From NCBI RefSeq assembly GCF_000220395.1, contig NW_004087089.1, positions 1,722 through 65,721 of the forward strand: 64,000 nt of DNA, given 5' to 3'. This document shows positions 12,566 to 26,459 of this stretch, piece by piece. The notes under the pieces were generated by a model. That model worked only from the letters and a program-made list of their open reading frames with translations, searched no databases and had not been told where the DNA came from. Origin of the DNA: Ichthyophthirius multifiliis. Lineage: Eukaryota; Ciliophora; Oligohymenophorea; Hymenostomatida. The first letter of the stretch is position 1. The number at the start of each line of letters is the position of its first letter. The position numbers and the translations under genes are program-made.

Positions 12566-14784
12566 TTTTATTTTATTTTTCTTAATTATTTATAAAAAAT
12601 TTATATATTAATTTATTTTCTTAAAACAATATTATTTTTTATATATATTAATATATTTTTCAAAATAATAATACTTTTTTATGAATTATTATATATTGCT
12701 TAATTAGTTAATGTAAATTGAATTTCTTTTCTTATTTAATTTTAAAATTTGAATAAAATGCATTAAAATATAATGGTTTCTATATTTATTAAAAAATTAT
12801 TAAATATAAAGAATTATATATATTTAGTATATAAAATATGCTATATATACCGTTTTCTTTAATATTCAAATTTTCATTATTAAAAGAAGGTGTTTAAGAG
12901 GAATTTTATTAAATTTATAAATTCATTTACATGTAAAATATTTTATATAAAAAATAAATAAAAATATTTATTATTATATTTAATAAATATATATTTTATT
13001 ATTATAATTAAAGTTATTAATAAATATATTATTTAAATTAAAATAACCAATCATTAAATTTAAAACATCATTTTTACCTTAAAATCTAACAATTAATTAT
13101 ATTTTCTTTTTATAATACTTTATAAATAAAACATTTTTTTAATCAATTAGAAAAATATATATCAAATTTAATATTTTAGACATTTTTTGTATAAAAGTAA
13201 AAAATATATGTAATTTTTAATATAACATAGAAATATGTAATATTATATTCCCCTATTTTAATTGGAATGCCATTCACATTTAATTTTTTGTTTGTTTTTT
13301 CTTATAAAGACTTTTAATAATTAAAACAAAGAAGGAAGAAGGAATGTTTAAAAATATTTAAAAATATTATTTATTTTATAAACTAAAAAAAAAATATTAA
13401 TTAAAATAGATTTATTTATAAAAGAAAATAAATAATTAAATAAAAAAGTTAATTATTTGTATTTATATATATAATATTTATATAAATGAAATTTATTTAT
13501 TTATTTTATAATAAATTATAATGAAATAATTTATTCCTTGTGATCAATATTTTCTTATAAAATTTTGATTGATGATAAATTTTATGCTACTTATTTTATT
13601 GTATATATTAGTTTTATATATTTATTTATTTAATTTATTATCTTTAATAAAATTGAATGAAGCTATGTTTATTTTTTGTAATAAAATAAAATAATAAATT
13701 AATTAGAAAATTTTATATTGGTGTTTAAGTTTTTATTTATGAAAATTAGGAAAAAAGTAATATAAAATATTTTTAATAATCTAGTCATTTTATATATTTT
13801 AGGTATGTTCTAATTATTTTAAATTATATACTGTTTACCTTTATTTTACTATTGCTTATGTTTTTAATTTAAAAAGTAATATTAATCTAAAATAATTATT
13901 ATTTAATTAAATTAGTTCTTATTATATATAATTAATTATAATTGTATTTTCTTTATTATTTTATTAAAATTTAATCAGGCTTAATAATTATAATGACTAT
14001 TTATTTAAGTTGCTTAATTACAATTTTTTTAGTTTTTTACTTTAGTTAATGTATTTTTGAAAATCAGCAATTATAAATAAAATCAGCATAATTTTTAAGG
14101 ATTATTAATTATTTATTTTAGAATATAAATTAAACTGAAAAATGTGATTTTTCTTTTATTTGAATTAGGTGAGTTATTTTGAATTTAACAAGTGGAATTA
14201 TTGCACAGTTTATAATTAGGAATACAATAATAAAATTACAAATTATTAATATTATGATTTTTTATCTTTTATTTATTAAAAGATGATAAAAATAAAATTA
14301 TTTTATAAATTTGTGAAATAATGTCTATTTTCGCTATTTTAATTAACTTTAATTTTCAAATAAATAGATTCAAATAGCTTTTATTACAAAATAAAATAAT
14401 AAAAAATATTTGAATTTCATCGTTATGTTAATAATTAATAATAATTGTATATAGATAAAAATTTTATTTCTTTGTTATTAATTATTATATAATGTATACC
14501 TTTTATATAATAAAAAATGAAAATTATAAAAGAAAATTTTATTTAATCAAAAATATTAAATTTAAATTAATAATTTTTTTATTAAAAAAAAAATAAACAT
14601 TTTTTTCTATTTATTTTATATTTGGGTTTTTTGTTAGTTATGCATTGATAAATATATTACTTATTTTAATGAATTTATATAAATATTATTTCTATATATT
14701 GTAATAATTGTATTAATAGTACAAATTTTCTTTTTATATACATATTTATATTAATATATATTAAAGTTATAATATTAAAAAAAT
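12566..14784. other. Long divergent intergenic region
   Basis: About 2.2 kb between two divergently read genes (kinase on -, TBC protein on +). I scanned both strands in code 6 and found no stretch of protein-like sequence I would defend. It presumably holds both promoters, but no motif can be named. Confidence 0.5.
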
Positions 14785-15878
14785 ATGGATACTAATAAAG
14801 AAATTAATAAAAAAAGTAACAATGAAAGCTAAAAATAATTATTAAATTGGAGAGTATATAAATAAAAAAAATTAAATAAATTTTCATTAATTAGAAATAT
14901 CTTTATGATGAAAATACATAAATAGAAATTATCAAATTTTAAAATTGGGATCAAAATTTGACTTTTCCTTTAAGCGAGTTTTTTATTTGTATTATAAATT
15001 TAATCATAAATAAAACTATTTTTTTTATTCCAAAAAATAAAAAAGTGTACTATAAAGAGATTTAAACCGGACAAGAAATCAAGAAAAATTTTTTAAAAAG
15101 GAAAAAACATAAAAACATTTATAATTAATTGCTACATTTTATTGTATTCAAAATTAAGTAAACTATTAATAAGGATTATTAGATGTAATAAAAAAGTATT
15201 AATATTTAAAAATTATTTTAATATTTTTTATAATTGTTTTAAATTAATATTTAGATAATTGCGCCTTTCTTACTTTTAAGGTCCTCAGAATTTAAATTAT
15301 CTAAATGTTATGCATATTTTAATACATTTATGAATAAATATTACCCTCAGATTCTAAAAGCAAGAGTATTTATTATATTATACATATATATATTTTTTAA
15401 TTTTAAGACATGTGATAATGAAAAAGGACTTCCGCATGCCAATTGTGCGATTTACTTATGCAAACTTTTATTAAGATATCATAATTAGAAATTAATGACT
15501 TATTTAGATAAATTAGATATTGATATATCTATTACTGTTACTTAATGGCTTTTGACAATGTTTACATAGTAATAAATTAATATAAATGTAATTTTTTTGT
15601 TAAAAAAATAAAAATATATGAAGAGGATCTCCATTAAATATCGTGTATTTAATTTTTGATGAGTATTTAAAAAGAGAGAATAAAAATTATATTTTTTATT
15701 TAGCAATAAGTTTAATTTTAATCAGAGATAAAGAAATTTAGCAAATAATGTAAGAGGATGAGGATTAACTAATTATTTTTTCAATAAAAAGCTAAAAAAT
15801 TTATAAAAATCGGAAGATGTTTAATTAATATTCTAAATGTAATTTAATATAATTTTCATTTTATATATAAATAAACTT

Positions 15879-15931
<53 letters not shown>

Positions 15932-16584
15932 ATTTTAATATTTTTTACTAATAAAAAAATTATTTAGGGCTGATAATATATAAAATAAAACTCCTTATTC
16001 GTTTGAAAAGTATATTAATTAAATTGGGTTTTATAGTTGTGCAAGTAATTAATAAATAATAATAAAAAATTTTTATTAGTAAAAATATAGTCTTGAGTGT
16101 AGAAGATATTAAAAATATAAAAGATATTCAACTTTTAGGAAATATGATTCCGATATATACTGAGGAAATATATAAAAATAAAAAGTTAAATTTTCGAATA
16201 ATTGATTGTAGATTTAGTGGTCATGTTAATTATAAATTTCCTTTTACAATAAAGTTTAATATTAATAAAAATAATGCAAATGAGAAAATAAATTAATTAT
16301 GTGAACATATAATTAAATAATATTAAAAAGATTAACATTTAATTTTCTTTATTTCTGATCTGGAAAATTAAAATGAAAAATATTATGTTTTATAAATTTA
16401 GAAAATTCTTATTAATAATGATTTGGAACATTTATCAATTTTAATAGATACATATAAAGTAATTTTTTTTTTTACTTTTAAATAAAAACATAAATTATCT
16501 TTTAAATATAAATAGGCAAATAAAATTATAGAAAAAAATATGAAAAGTTAAAATGAATAAAAGAAAATATGCAATATTTTTTGA
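14785..16584 (+). CDS. TBC1D23-like protein: TBC domain plus inactive rhodanese domain
   Basis: ATG 14785; intron 14854-14894 (joins LLNWR to KYLYDEN), further AT-only introns (one with a TA tract at 15883-15927), stop TGA 16582-16584. Order: N-terminal TBC start; a segment DYQMQQK/IIAPFLLL matching the family's Y-x-Q-G..I-L-A-P-L region; CYAYFNTFMNKYYPQI; LCKLLLRYHNQKLMTYLD followed by TQWLLTMF, which matches the late TBC helices of TBC1D23; TPYSFEKY; then a rhodanese module FRIIDCRFSGHV. At the rhodanese active-site position the sequence reads LIFFISDLEN, without the catalytic Cys. In animals TBC1D23 is a trans-Golgi adaptor capturing endosome-derived vesicles, not an active Rab GAP; the same role here is inference. 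The family's C-terminal PH-like domain seems absent or undetected. Confidence 0.8.
15883..15927. repeat. TA dinucleotide repeat in intron
   Basis: Pure TA tract within the intron separating the TBC part from the linker of the TBC1D23-like gene. Confidence 0.8.
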
Positions 16585-16754
16585 ATATATCTAATATTAA
16601 ATACATATAATATTTATTAAATTTGAATATCATTTTTAATCATTTAGTTAAAATAATTTATTTTTTATTATATTTTTTTTTTTTTTTAAATTAAAAATAA
16701 CTAAAAACTTTTTCACCTTTCTATATATTAAAATAAAAAATAATTTAAATATAA

Positions 16755-17878
16755 ATGGAAAATTTTAAATGCATTTATAAACCTACTTCATTAGAATAAC
16801 CAATAAAGGTTAAAAAACTTAAATACTTTTCATTAAATATAAATACAAAAAATAAATTTAAAAGCAAAACCAAAAATACATTCCAAATATTGCATGGATC
16901 TAAAAGTCTTAACCTCCAATATATAATTTTAAAAATGAAAAACTTGGAAATTTAAAAGCAACGGAAGATTTAGAAGGATATAATTTAAATTAAGCAATAT
17001 ATGGGGAGAAAAATAATATTTAAATATAGTTTTTATAATAAAATTCAAAAAATAATAATATATATAACATTTAAGAAATAAATTAAAAATATGGAATTAA
17101 ATAACCAAAAGAATTTATTCAAAGCTTGATATCATATAAACATAATCCTCATTTTCTAGGGCAAAATAAAACTAATAATTAATAAATCAATAATGATGAT
17201 TAAATAAAAAATAATAAAAATAATGATATTTAATAAGATTTTAAAGAAAATAATTAAAATAATATTAATAATAATTTATAAAATGAAACTTAAAATGATT
17301 AATAGTAAAAATAATAAATAAATAATTATAAAAATATACTTTAGAATGAAACTTTGAAAAGAATTTAAAATTTTAACTAATAAAATAATTTATTATTTAA
17401 ATAATAATAATAGAAGTAATAATAGGTTAATGCTTAAAAATAATAATAATTTAATTCTAGTAATAAAGGAAATATATATGATAATTTAGATAAAAATATG
17501 GAAAAAATTTATATAAATTTGGAAAAATAAGTAAATAATTTTTATTTTATTTTAGTATATTTTTTTTTAAGGGCGAGAAATTAAGAAATATTTTACAGTG
17601 AAAAAAATAATAATTAAAAATATAAATTATTTATATAATATTTATTAAATATTAATTTTATTAATAAAATAAATTAATATATTTTTTTTAATAAATAATA
17701 TTTTAAAATAACATATGGATTACAATATTTGTATGAATAAAAAAATAAATAAACTTATCTAGATTTATATTTTTTATTAATAGTATAATTAAAAACAAAA
17801 CATTAATAATTAAATGATAAAATAAATTAAATAATAGATATAATTGTAATGATTAGTAAATAACTTTTCCACAATTGA
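16755..17878 (+). CDS. Q/N-rich hypothetical protein
   Basis: Not recognised. ATG 16755 (MENFKCIYKPTSLEQPIK), intron 16809-16864 joining in phase to QNQKYIPNIAWIQKSQ, then a conserved-looking stretch (KATEDLEGYNLNQAIYGEK) that passes into a low-complexity Gln/Asn/Lys region. The 3' end is uncertain. If the GT at 17531 and AG at 17571 are used, the protein ends at TGA 17599-17601; unspliced, the frame stays open to TGA 17876-17878 and ends in a helical, Q-rich segment. No membrane helix or enzyme motif is seen. Confidence 0.5.
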
Positions 17879-18256
17879 CTGAAATAATAAATTAGATATA
17901 ACTTTATTAAAATAATTATATTTAAGAATCGTAATTTGTTTAAATAATAAAATAATTTATTTAAATATTTTTTGAAAATATATAAAGTTAAATTAACAAA
18001 TTATTATGGAATATTTTAACAATTAGCAATTAAACTTACGTTAATAGAAATTTAATATTCAAAATTTTTTAAATATTAATTGATCCATAAATTAATTCTA
18101 AAGAATTAATTATGATTAATTTAAAATTTTTTTTTGAGTAAATCATATATATATATATAAATATGTATGTATATATAAATATATATAAATATATAAATAT
18201 ATATAAATATATATATATATAATTATTTATATTTATAAATCATAATTTATTTAATT
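17879..18256. other. Intergenic spacer with TA-rich stretch
   Basis: Contains alternating TATATAAA-like repeats at about 18147-18222. No gene recognised. Confidence 0.5.
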
Positions 18257-18700
18257 TCATATTTTTTTTATATAAAAATAATATTTTTTATTAAAAAAAA
18301 TTAATAATTTTTAATTCTTAATAAATTAAATTAGGAATTGCAATGAGAATTAATTTGAAATTAATGATTCTATATTAAACTTTATAACAATATGTAACTT
18401 AATATTCTAATAATCAGTAAAATCATCAATTTAATAAATTTTAAAGTAAATATCATACATAACTTTTAAGTCCCAATAGAAACAAAATTCATAATAATAT
18501 TAATTTTTTACAATCATTTTCGAATAATTAATTTTAATCAATAGATTAATTAAAAATATAGCCAAACAAACAAAAACAATTCGAATATTAAACTTCTCCT
18601 TACTTTTTAAATAATATAATAAAAAGATAAGAAATAATAATGAGATAATTATAAAGATAAAATGATAATAAATTTTGTTTTTATTAAAATTCACCTTCTA
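18257..18700 (-). CDS. Possible small membrane protein (doubtful)
   Basis: A TGA-free frame on the minus strand ending at TGA 18259-18257. It begins with two hydrophobic stretches (FIFIIISLLFLIFLLYYL and RIVFVCLAIFLINLLI) and continues with sequence that looks less random than the spacers (YYYEFCFYWDLKVMYDIY). No in-frame ATG is visible at the 5' end, and the region sits head to head with the next gene within a few dozen bases, so an unseen first exon or a chance ORF are both possible. Confidence 0.25.
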
Positions 18701-18729
18701 TAAATAATTTCCAGAATAATAATAATTCT

Positions 18730-19631
18730 ATGGGAAATACAACAAATATTAAGGATTTTGAAGATTTTCAAAACAAATCATTTTATTTTGAATAAAAGAC
18801 AATAAATAATAAAAAAAGCAATAATATTAATAATAAATCTTGTATAAATTTAATAGAGAATAACCCTGAGTAAGAATATATAAAAAAATCAGAAAAAAAT
18901 AAGCATTATAAACTTCAATAATTATTAAATATGAAGTTATAAAAACATGATTTAAAGAGTTTTTTGATTAAAAAACTATTCGTAAACAACAGTTATGTAT
19001 AATAATTTTTAAATAGAGATAACATTTTCAACTAATGTACATTTAAACCAAATATTTCTTATTAGAAAAAAAAAGTTAAAATAAATAAGAAAAAAAAGAT
19101 GTAATTTCAAGACTTTATGATATAGAAAATTTGAAAAAAAAAGATATCGAAATACTTTAAATTAGAGTAAGACAATAAAATAAATCTATTGAAGAATGCA
19201 CTTTTTAACCGAAAACTAATAAAAATATATTAAAAAATAAAGAAAAAGCATAAATTAAAGGATTTGAATAGACAGTTTTTAGGCTTAAAAAAGCCTTTGA
19301 ATAATAATAAATAGAGAAGAAGAAAAAAGAAGAAATTCCTAATGGAATTCTTTTTGAAAAAAAAAAATTATTTTAACCGCCTTCTATGTTAGAAAGGTAA
19401 ATGCCTAAATAAATACCATTTTATTATGCAAATATTACACTTCATAATGGAAAATAAGGAAAGGTTTCGCTTAATGAAAGGGATGATCCGGTAAAGGTGG
19501 CTTTTAATTTTGCGAAAAGCTTTTAATAAAATTAAGAAATGCATAAGTATTTAGAAAATTAATTAATAGACTCTTATAATAATTATATGATAATAAAAAA
19601 TAATAATAGTTATAATAAAAATAGAGCATGA
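18730..19631 (+). CDS. Ciliate protein with CTF-x-P motifs and a conserved C-terminal module
   Basis: ATG 18730 (MGNTTNIKDFEDF), stop TGA 19629-19631. Two copies of a short motif, QCTFKPNI and ECTFQPKTNK, flank a charged helical segment (VISRLYDIENLKKKD), a pattern common in ciliate proteins carrying repeated ECTFKPKIN-like motifs. The C-terminus (ANITLHNGKQGKVSLNERDD, then PVKVAFNFAKSF) looks like the small beta-rich module that often ends such proteins. The frame breaks once near 19066-19098: either a 29-nt intron 19037-19065 (which would delete the first CTF motif) or a -1 shift at an A8 run. Function unknown; a cytoskeletal or ciliary role would only be a guess. Confidence 0.6.
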
Positions 19632-21064
19632 AATTTGTTCTTATAAGTATGTGATATTAATATTGTATATTGAAAATAAAAATACATTTAATAAATTATA
19701 AATAAAAATATTTTTAATTAATTTGATTATATATAAAAAATTATTGTATTAAAATATTAATTATTATAAAAATAAAAAATTATATATATTATTAAAATTG
19801 TAATAAAAAATTAAATTATTTAAAAATATATAATAAATTAAAAAAAAAAGATAAAAATATAAATTCTTTAAAGTAATATATTTATAAATAAAATACAAGT
19901 ATTCAAATAAATAAAAATAATTTGAAATAAAATTAATTTATATATATATAAATAATATATTATATATATATATATATTTTATATATAATATATATTTAAA
20001 CTCTTATTTAATTATATATTTATTTTAAAATTTTATTTTATATAATTTTCATATTTTTAATTTTTTTATTTTTTTTATAACAAAAAGAATAAATATATTT
20101 ATATAATTTTTTATAAAAATAAATATATATTTGATATAAATTAATGATTTTATATATAATAATATTTTTTTTAATTTATATATTAATACTATAATATTTT
20201 TTATTTTAATAATTAAATTAAATAATTATTTTAAAAATATATGTTTATGTTTAAGCAATTTTAATTAAATAGGAAATTTGTCTTTAATTTTAATTTTTTA
20301 ATTTAAATATAAAACTTATTATTTATATTCAATAATAAAAAGAGTTTATAAAAAATTTAAATTTGAAAAAATAAATATATATATATATATATTTATATAT
20401 TTATCTATACATATATATTTTTTATTAATTTAAATAATTTTTAATATATAATTAATTTTTTATATTATTTAAATCTATATTTTATTTATTATAATATTTC
20501 TAATTTTTTATATAATATTGTTTTTATTTTTATTTTTATTTTTTATTTTTTTATATATAAATATATATTAATTACATTTAATAATTATAAGATTTCAAAA
20601 GATATTAATTTATATAACTAACTATTAATTTATAATTAAATTAACATTTAATTAAAAAAAAAATTAATTTTTTTTTTTACTAATAATTCTATTTTTCTAT
20701 TATAAAATACAAATTTAATAAATATTTACAATTTTTTTTTTTAATAATAATATGTATTATAAATAAAATATATATAATAATTTTTTTTAAATAAAAGAAA
20801 AAAAAATAATATAAATATTTTTATAATATTATCAAATATATATTTAAAATAATTTTTATTTTTATTTTTATTTTTATTATTATTATTTTTTAAATTTATT
20901 CCCATTTTTTTTAGATTATATTTAAATAAAAATACAAAGATTGAAATAATTTTAATTATTATAACTGTTATAAAATAACATTTTTTAACATTTAATTATA
21001 TAATCAAAAAATTTAATCAAATATATTTTATTTTCATCTTTAAATTTATGGATAATTATATATT
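19632..21064. other. Very AT-rich intergenic region
   Basis: Long A/T runs and TA stretches (for example near 19940-19995 and 20370-20420). No protein-like reading found. Confidence 0.6.
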
Positions 21065-21880
21065 TATTTATTATTCTTATTTTTTACCTGATCGTTCAAA
21101 ATAACTTTATTAATGAATTTGTTTTAAAAACAAATTAAATCAGAAATTATTATAAATCGAGTAATATAATATATAAATCCTTTTTATATTTTTCATTTTT
21201 CTCTATAGCATTTAAATAGTTTTACATGGGACTTAATAGACTATTTTTAAAAAAATATTTCTTTAATTATTAAAGTTCTTTTAAAAATAATTAGAAGCAA
21301 TTTATAAAAGTTAGTTAATAGGAGTTAATAGGAAAGTCTTGAAAGTAATTTTCTTACTACTCCTATTAAATATTTTAATATTTTAAAATGAATATATAAT
21401 TATAATCTTATATAGATTAATATCAATGTTTTGTGTATCATATTCTTTTTATAAGAAAATAAATAGTGTTTTTATAATGAAGAGCATGTTTATTTAACTA
21501 ATTATGTTATAAAATGATAATTTTTTGCATGCCAGTAAAAAATAATTGAGTAAGTAATTAGATATTTATTGATTATTATTTAATAAAATACTACTTATTA
21601 ATTAAATATTTTAAATTATAGAAATATTTATAATCAAGTAATATTTTATAAGATGATTTCTTAAATGTCTATGCTTTCCATGTAAATGTTTAAATAGAAT
21701 TACTTTCAAACTAAACCTAAAACCATTTAAAATATATTACAGTGATTTTATTTGGTAATTATTGGGAATAATCCTTTATTGGATAAGATAATTTTTATAA
21801 TCATCTCTACAAGTGACAATAGTTAAGTAATTTTAATAGTAGGCTCACCTGAATTATAATAAAAAGGAAAAAATAATAAA
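21065..21880 (+). pseudogene. Decayed copy of the downstream GPI-ethanolamine-phosphate-transferase-like gene
   Basis: Scattered stretches align in order with the intact gene at 22118. The segment around 21087 (TTTTTTACCTGAT) matches the DTYFLPDQD region. About 21228-21260 (ACATGGGA, then AATAGACTATTT) matches the D-G-L-A-W-D-Q-I-E-Y region. About 21295-21350 matches the G-A-I-H-E-S-Y-F-T-G region. About 21780-21880 matches DTVLIISSD and then, after a gap that removes the metal-binding D-H-G-G segment, STPELQGKG. The copy is full of stops and indels and cannot code for the enzyme. Confidence 0.7.
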
Positions 21881-22117
21881 TTAAATTATTTATTTAATGT
21901 CAAGATTTACAAAAAATAAATTGGTTTTATCATATTAAATATAATTAATTTTTATTATAATAAAATATATATTTATTAATAAATATAATTATATATTTAT
22001 TATAAATTAATATTTAGTATAAAATTATTTTATTTAAATATATTTTTTTTAATTTAATTATATTAAAACATAAAAGATTTATTAATTTATAGGATTAAAA
22101 TTAATAAAAATTAAATA

Positions 22118-25100
22118 ATGTAATTTTCTATATTAGCACACTTTTTCTTTATATTAATATGCTTATTAGCCTCAATTCTTTTATATTTATACTATGATAC
22201 TTACTTTTTACCTGATTAAGATAATTTTACTATTGATTTTTGCCAATAGCATTAAAAAGAAGATTAGTACAAAAGTAAAAAATTGAGTAATTTGATATGT
22301 AATCATGATTGGAAAAAGCCACATTTCATATGGCTACAAATAGATGGACTAGCATGGGATTAAATAGAGTATTTAAAGTAACGTATGTAGAATAATTCAC
22401 TTATTTTTAAGGTTAATGGTCCTTTCTTTAGGTAATCAGGTGCAATTCATGAGAGTTATTTTACAGGAAAACCTTCAAGAAATTTTTTTGCAAATAGATT
22501 AAAATTTGATAATCTTATTAAGCAAATATATCTTTCTAAAGCTGTTAAATAAATTAAGTTTTTAGGCTCAGACTATCCTATTCCTGCTTTAGTAGAAAAA
22601 TACTTTGCCAATTCTACTTTATATAATGGTGAAAATATGTTTTTAACTAATTTATGTGATACAAATAAAGAATGGTTATATGATTAACCAACCTTTTATT
22701 TACACGAATGGGAAAAATTTGGTGTAGATTTTAATAGAACATATGTTGATGATTATTTAAATAAAAACTTTAAATTAAATAAAAATTACAACTTCGATAA
22801 TTTATAAAAGTGCTTATAAGGGAGTAATATAATAAATGATAATTTGGAACCATAATAATCTGCTATTTATTATACTACTTTAGTAGATTTTTAAAATCAC
22901 CTTGATTCAAAAAGACATATATCAACTGTTGTATTAACTTTTTATATAAATAAAGTTATAGAGTTAGTTAATAAATATACATCATAGTATTTAAAAGATA
23001 CTGTCCTTATAATAAGTAGTGATCATGGAGGTTAATATTTTAATGGTGAAGATAAATTCTGTAATCATGGGTGCTTAAGTGATACAAATTAAGGAATGCT
23101 TATAATAAGTACACCAGAATTATAAGGGAAAGGAAGGACAGATACGTTAGACTATTTAGATTTAGGATGTACAGTTTCATAATTTTTAAAAGGAGTTAAT
23201 TTCCCTTTATTTAATTAAGGATAGCCTTAGCCTATTATTAAAGATAATTTCGAATTTGAAATTATGGCTTTACATAGTAAATATGTTTAATTAAAAAAAA
23301 ATTTAGAGTTATTTAATGAATTTAAAGATCAAGATGAAGATTTTGAAATTTTATATGAAGATATTTTAGAAAAAAAATTAAGCTAAAGTGAATAATCTAA
23401 TATTTTAAAAAATTATTAATAAAAATGTTAAGAAATGAATATATAAATGCTTTAAATTTAGCTTGATAAAAAAAATAAAATCTATATTAATATTTTTTTA
23501 ATAATAATTCCTATTAATTTATTTTTAATAATCTTTTTAAATAGACATTATTTTATAAATAAGATATTTTCTTTTTCTAAATTTGAAATTTCTATTTTTT
23601 CTTTGATTTTTCTTCTTTTTTATTTTGATAATTTATTAATATTATTTATTTCTTTTTTAGAAGATAAATTTTATGATTTTGGAGTAATCTCAGATATTTT
23701 AATTACAGTTATTTTAATGCTTTTTATTATTAAATATTATAAAAATAAAATTAAAAATAAATAATTTTCTGATTAATATTAAAAATAAATTGATATCGAA
23801 TTATATTAAGAAGATAGTAGTTAAAAAAATAAAAAATAATTAGATCAGTTAAATAATGATCAAAATATATTTTAGAAAATCATTTCAAACTATAATATTT
23901 TTTATGATCAAATTTTATATATATATTAGAAAACTTAAACTAAAAAAATTAATTTATTCCTAATATTTTTAATACTATAGAATTTAAAACTGTATTATTA
24001 ATTTGTCTTTAAATTATTTGTAGAGTTTTATACTACAATGATACTTATATGGTATTAAAATAAATACATTAAGAATCAGAATATTATTATGTAGAATTAA
24101 CTTACATTAATTACATAATATTTATTTTATTCTTTATTTTACCAAGATTAATCAAATAAAGAATAATGATTATACATTTAATTTATTATTTCTTTGTTTT
24201 TTTATCAATGCTTTAATATGATGTTATTGATTAAAGAAATAGAATGTATAAAAGAGAAGAAACTATACTTTTAATTAGATAAACAACCTTTATGTTATTT
24301 GCTTCTTCTATATTTAATAATATTTTAGGACTTATATAACACTTTAGGAATAGATAAGAATGTGATGCCAAAAAAAATAATATTTATATTCTTCTTTTAC
24401 TAGATTTTATGATATTTGTATTTTATATTTAATAAGATATGGAAAGAATATTTTGCTTTATTTTTGTTTATCCTTCTATTTATTTAATAAAGTCAATCTA
24501 TTATAAATTATAAAAAGAAGATGAACAACCTATAATTTAAGACGGCGAAACTAATAAAAAAAAAGTTTTAGTAATTATTTAATGATATGTTAATTTTTAT
24601 TTATAGCATTAATGTTTAAGAATTCATTAAATTTATTCTAAATTTTGAAAGGAACTCTTTCTTTAGATGTTAATTTAGGATCAGGAAATAAAACTATAGG
24701 TCTATATTAAGATAATACTCCTATTTATACTGGAATTCTTTTTATAATTGGAAAAATGTAAATTTTAATAATTTGTTTTATGGAATTTGCTATATGTTTA
24801 TTTACTTTTAAATTTAATAAATTTTTAATTATTAAATTCAATAAATAGAATAAATAATAGTTTTTGTTTATATTCTTTAAATTAATTATAAGTGCTTTAT
24901 AATTATTTTATTTATTCTTTAATTTTTATTATATATGCATTTTTATTTGGTTTAGTACTATTAGTGTATGTTTAGCTGTCACCATTGTCCCTTATATTAT
25001 TTGTTTAATATTTAATGGTTTGTATTTAGTTTTTAAAATAGCTTTTTAATAATTATAAAGGATAAATCTTTTTTGAAATAATATTTTTATAAATAAAATT

Positions 25101-25303
25101 TTATATTTGTTTTTTATATTGTTTATTTAATATTTCTTGGCATTTTTTGTTGGGATTAATAAGTAATAATCTTAAATTTTAATTATGATTTTTCTACTAA
25201 TCAAAGTTTTATAAACAAATTGATTTATTTTAAATAATAAAAAAAGGAAAAAAAATAATTAAAAATAAGATTAAAAAATTAATTCAAATAAATTTCATTT
25301 TGA
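22118..25303 (+). CDS. GPI ethanolamine phosphate transferase-like membrane enzyme (alkaline-phosphatase fold)
   Basis: Expected to transfer phosphoethanolamine to mannoses of the GPI anchor on the lumenal side of the ER. Starts MQFSILAHFFFILI, a signal-anchor helix. The catalytic half follows: HFIWLQIDGLAWDQI (first metal Asp), GAIHESYFTGKPSRNF (Thr of the nucleophile region), TVVLTFYINKVIELVNKY, VLIISSDHGGQYF (metal-binding D-H), and CNHGCLSD (His). A long multi-pass membrane half begins near 23475. One intron, probably 24091-24161, fixes a frame change; another ends before 24617 and another before 25061. The layout fits the PIG-N/O/G family; which member is not decidable by eye. The 3' end is uncertain: TGA 25301-25303 is given, but an alternative intron at about 25172-25207 would extend a K/N-rich tail by at least 100 residues. 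Decayed copies lie on both sides. Confidence 0.75.
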
Positions 25304-26459
25304 TTAATAAAAATAATTAATTTAGAAAATGTTTAATTCTAAAAAATTAAATAAATCTATTCATAATTAAAATTTAAATAAATAGCATAAGATATTATTG
25401 TTAACATCTAAAAATTCAGTCATTGAAATAAAATAAAAGTTGTAAAATAACTAATTTTATTAAAATGAACTTAAGAATTTAGAAAAACACAAAAACTCTT
25501 AGTTTATTTACATATTTTATTAGTATTTAATAATTTTAATAAATTAAATCCTAAAAATATATAAAAATTAAATTTTTATAAAATTATCATCATATAATAA
25601 TTATTTTAAATTATATAATATAATATAAATATAATATAATTATATATATATTATATTATATATATAAATATTTACCAAATCTATTATTATTTTTTTATAA
25701 TTAATTATAATTTATTATTTTAAATTAATAAAAGAATATACAAAAATATAAATATTATTTTATTTAAATTTGTTAGATTTAGATATTATTATTTGCTTTT
25801 TTTAATACTAAAAAATTATTAATTATAAAAGAAATAATATTATAAGAGTTTTTTATTTAATTAAAAGTATATATTCTTATTTTTTATAATTTGTATTTTT
25901 ATATTTTTTAAAATCATATTACATAGATTTATTTAAATATAAAGAAATATTATGTAATATGCTAGCTATTATATATTTCATTAATTGAAAGAAAATAAAT
26001 AAAATTATATAATTATATAAATTATATAATTAACGTATTTTAATTCAATAATAATATTCTGACTCTTAATATTTTTATTTAATTTTTGTACAAATGTCAT
26101 CATAAAATAGAGATCTAAAAATAATTTAAAGTAAAATTAATAAAGGCAAATTATAATTATAATTATTTAAATTATAATGATTAATATTGTTTAAAAATTT
26201 TATTATATGATTTTATTCCAAAAAAAAATACCGCACAATTATCAAAGAAAATATAAATAAATGTAACTTATTGATAAGTATTATAAAATAAATAATAACA
26301 AAAATAAAATATAAAAATAAAATATAAATTTATATAAAATATTATTTTTATTTAGATAAATAATTAATATAATTAAAACAAGAAAAAATATTAATAAAAT
26401 ATTTATATAATATTTATTTTATTTATAAAAATATATTTTAAGCATTTATTTATTAATTT
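25304..26459. other. Spacer, possibly including an extra tail of the preceding gene
   Basis: The first few hundred bases remain free of TGA in one frame with K/N/Q-rich content (for example QKLQNNQFYQNELKNLEKHK), which may be the true C-terminus of the GPI enzyme. Beyond about 25560 the sequence is AT-only and not protein-like. Confidence 0.4.
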
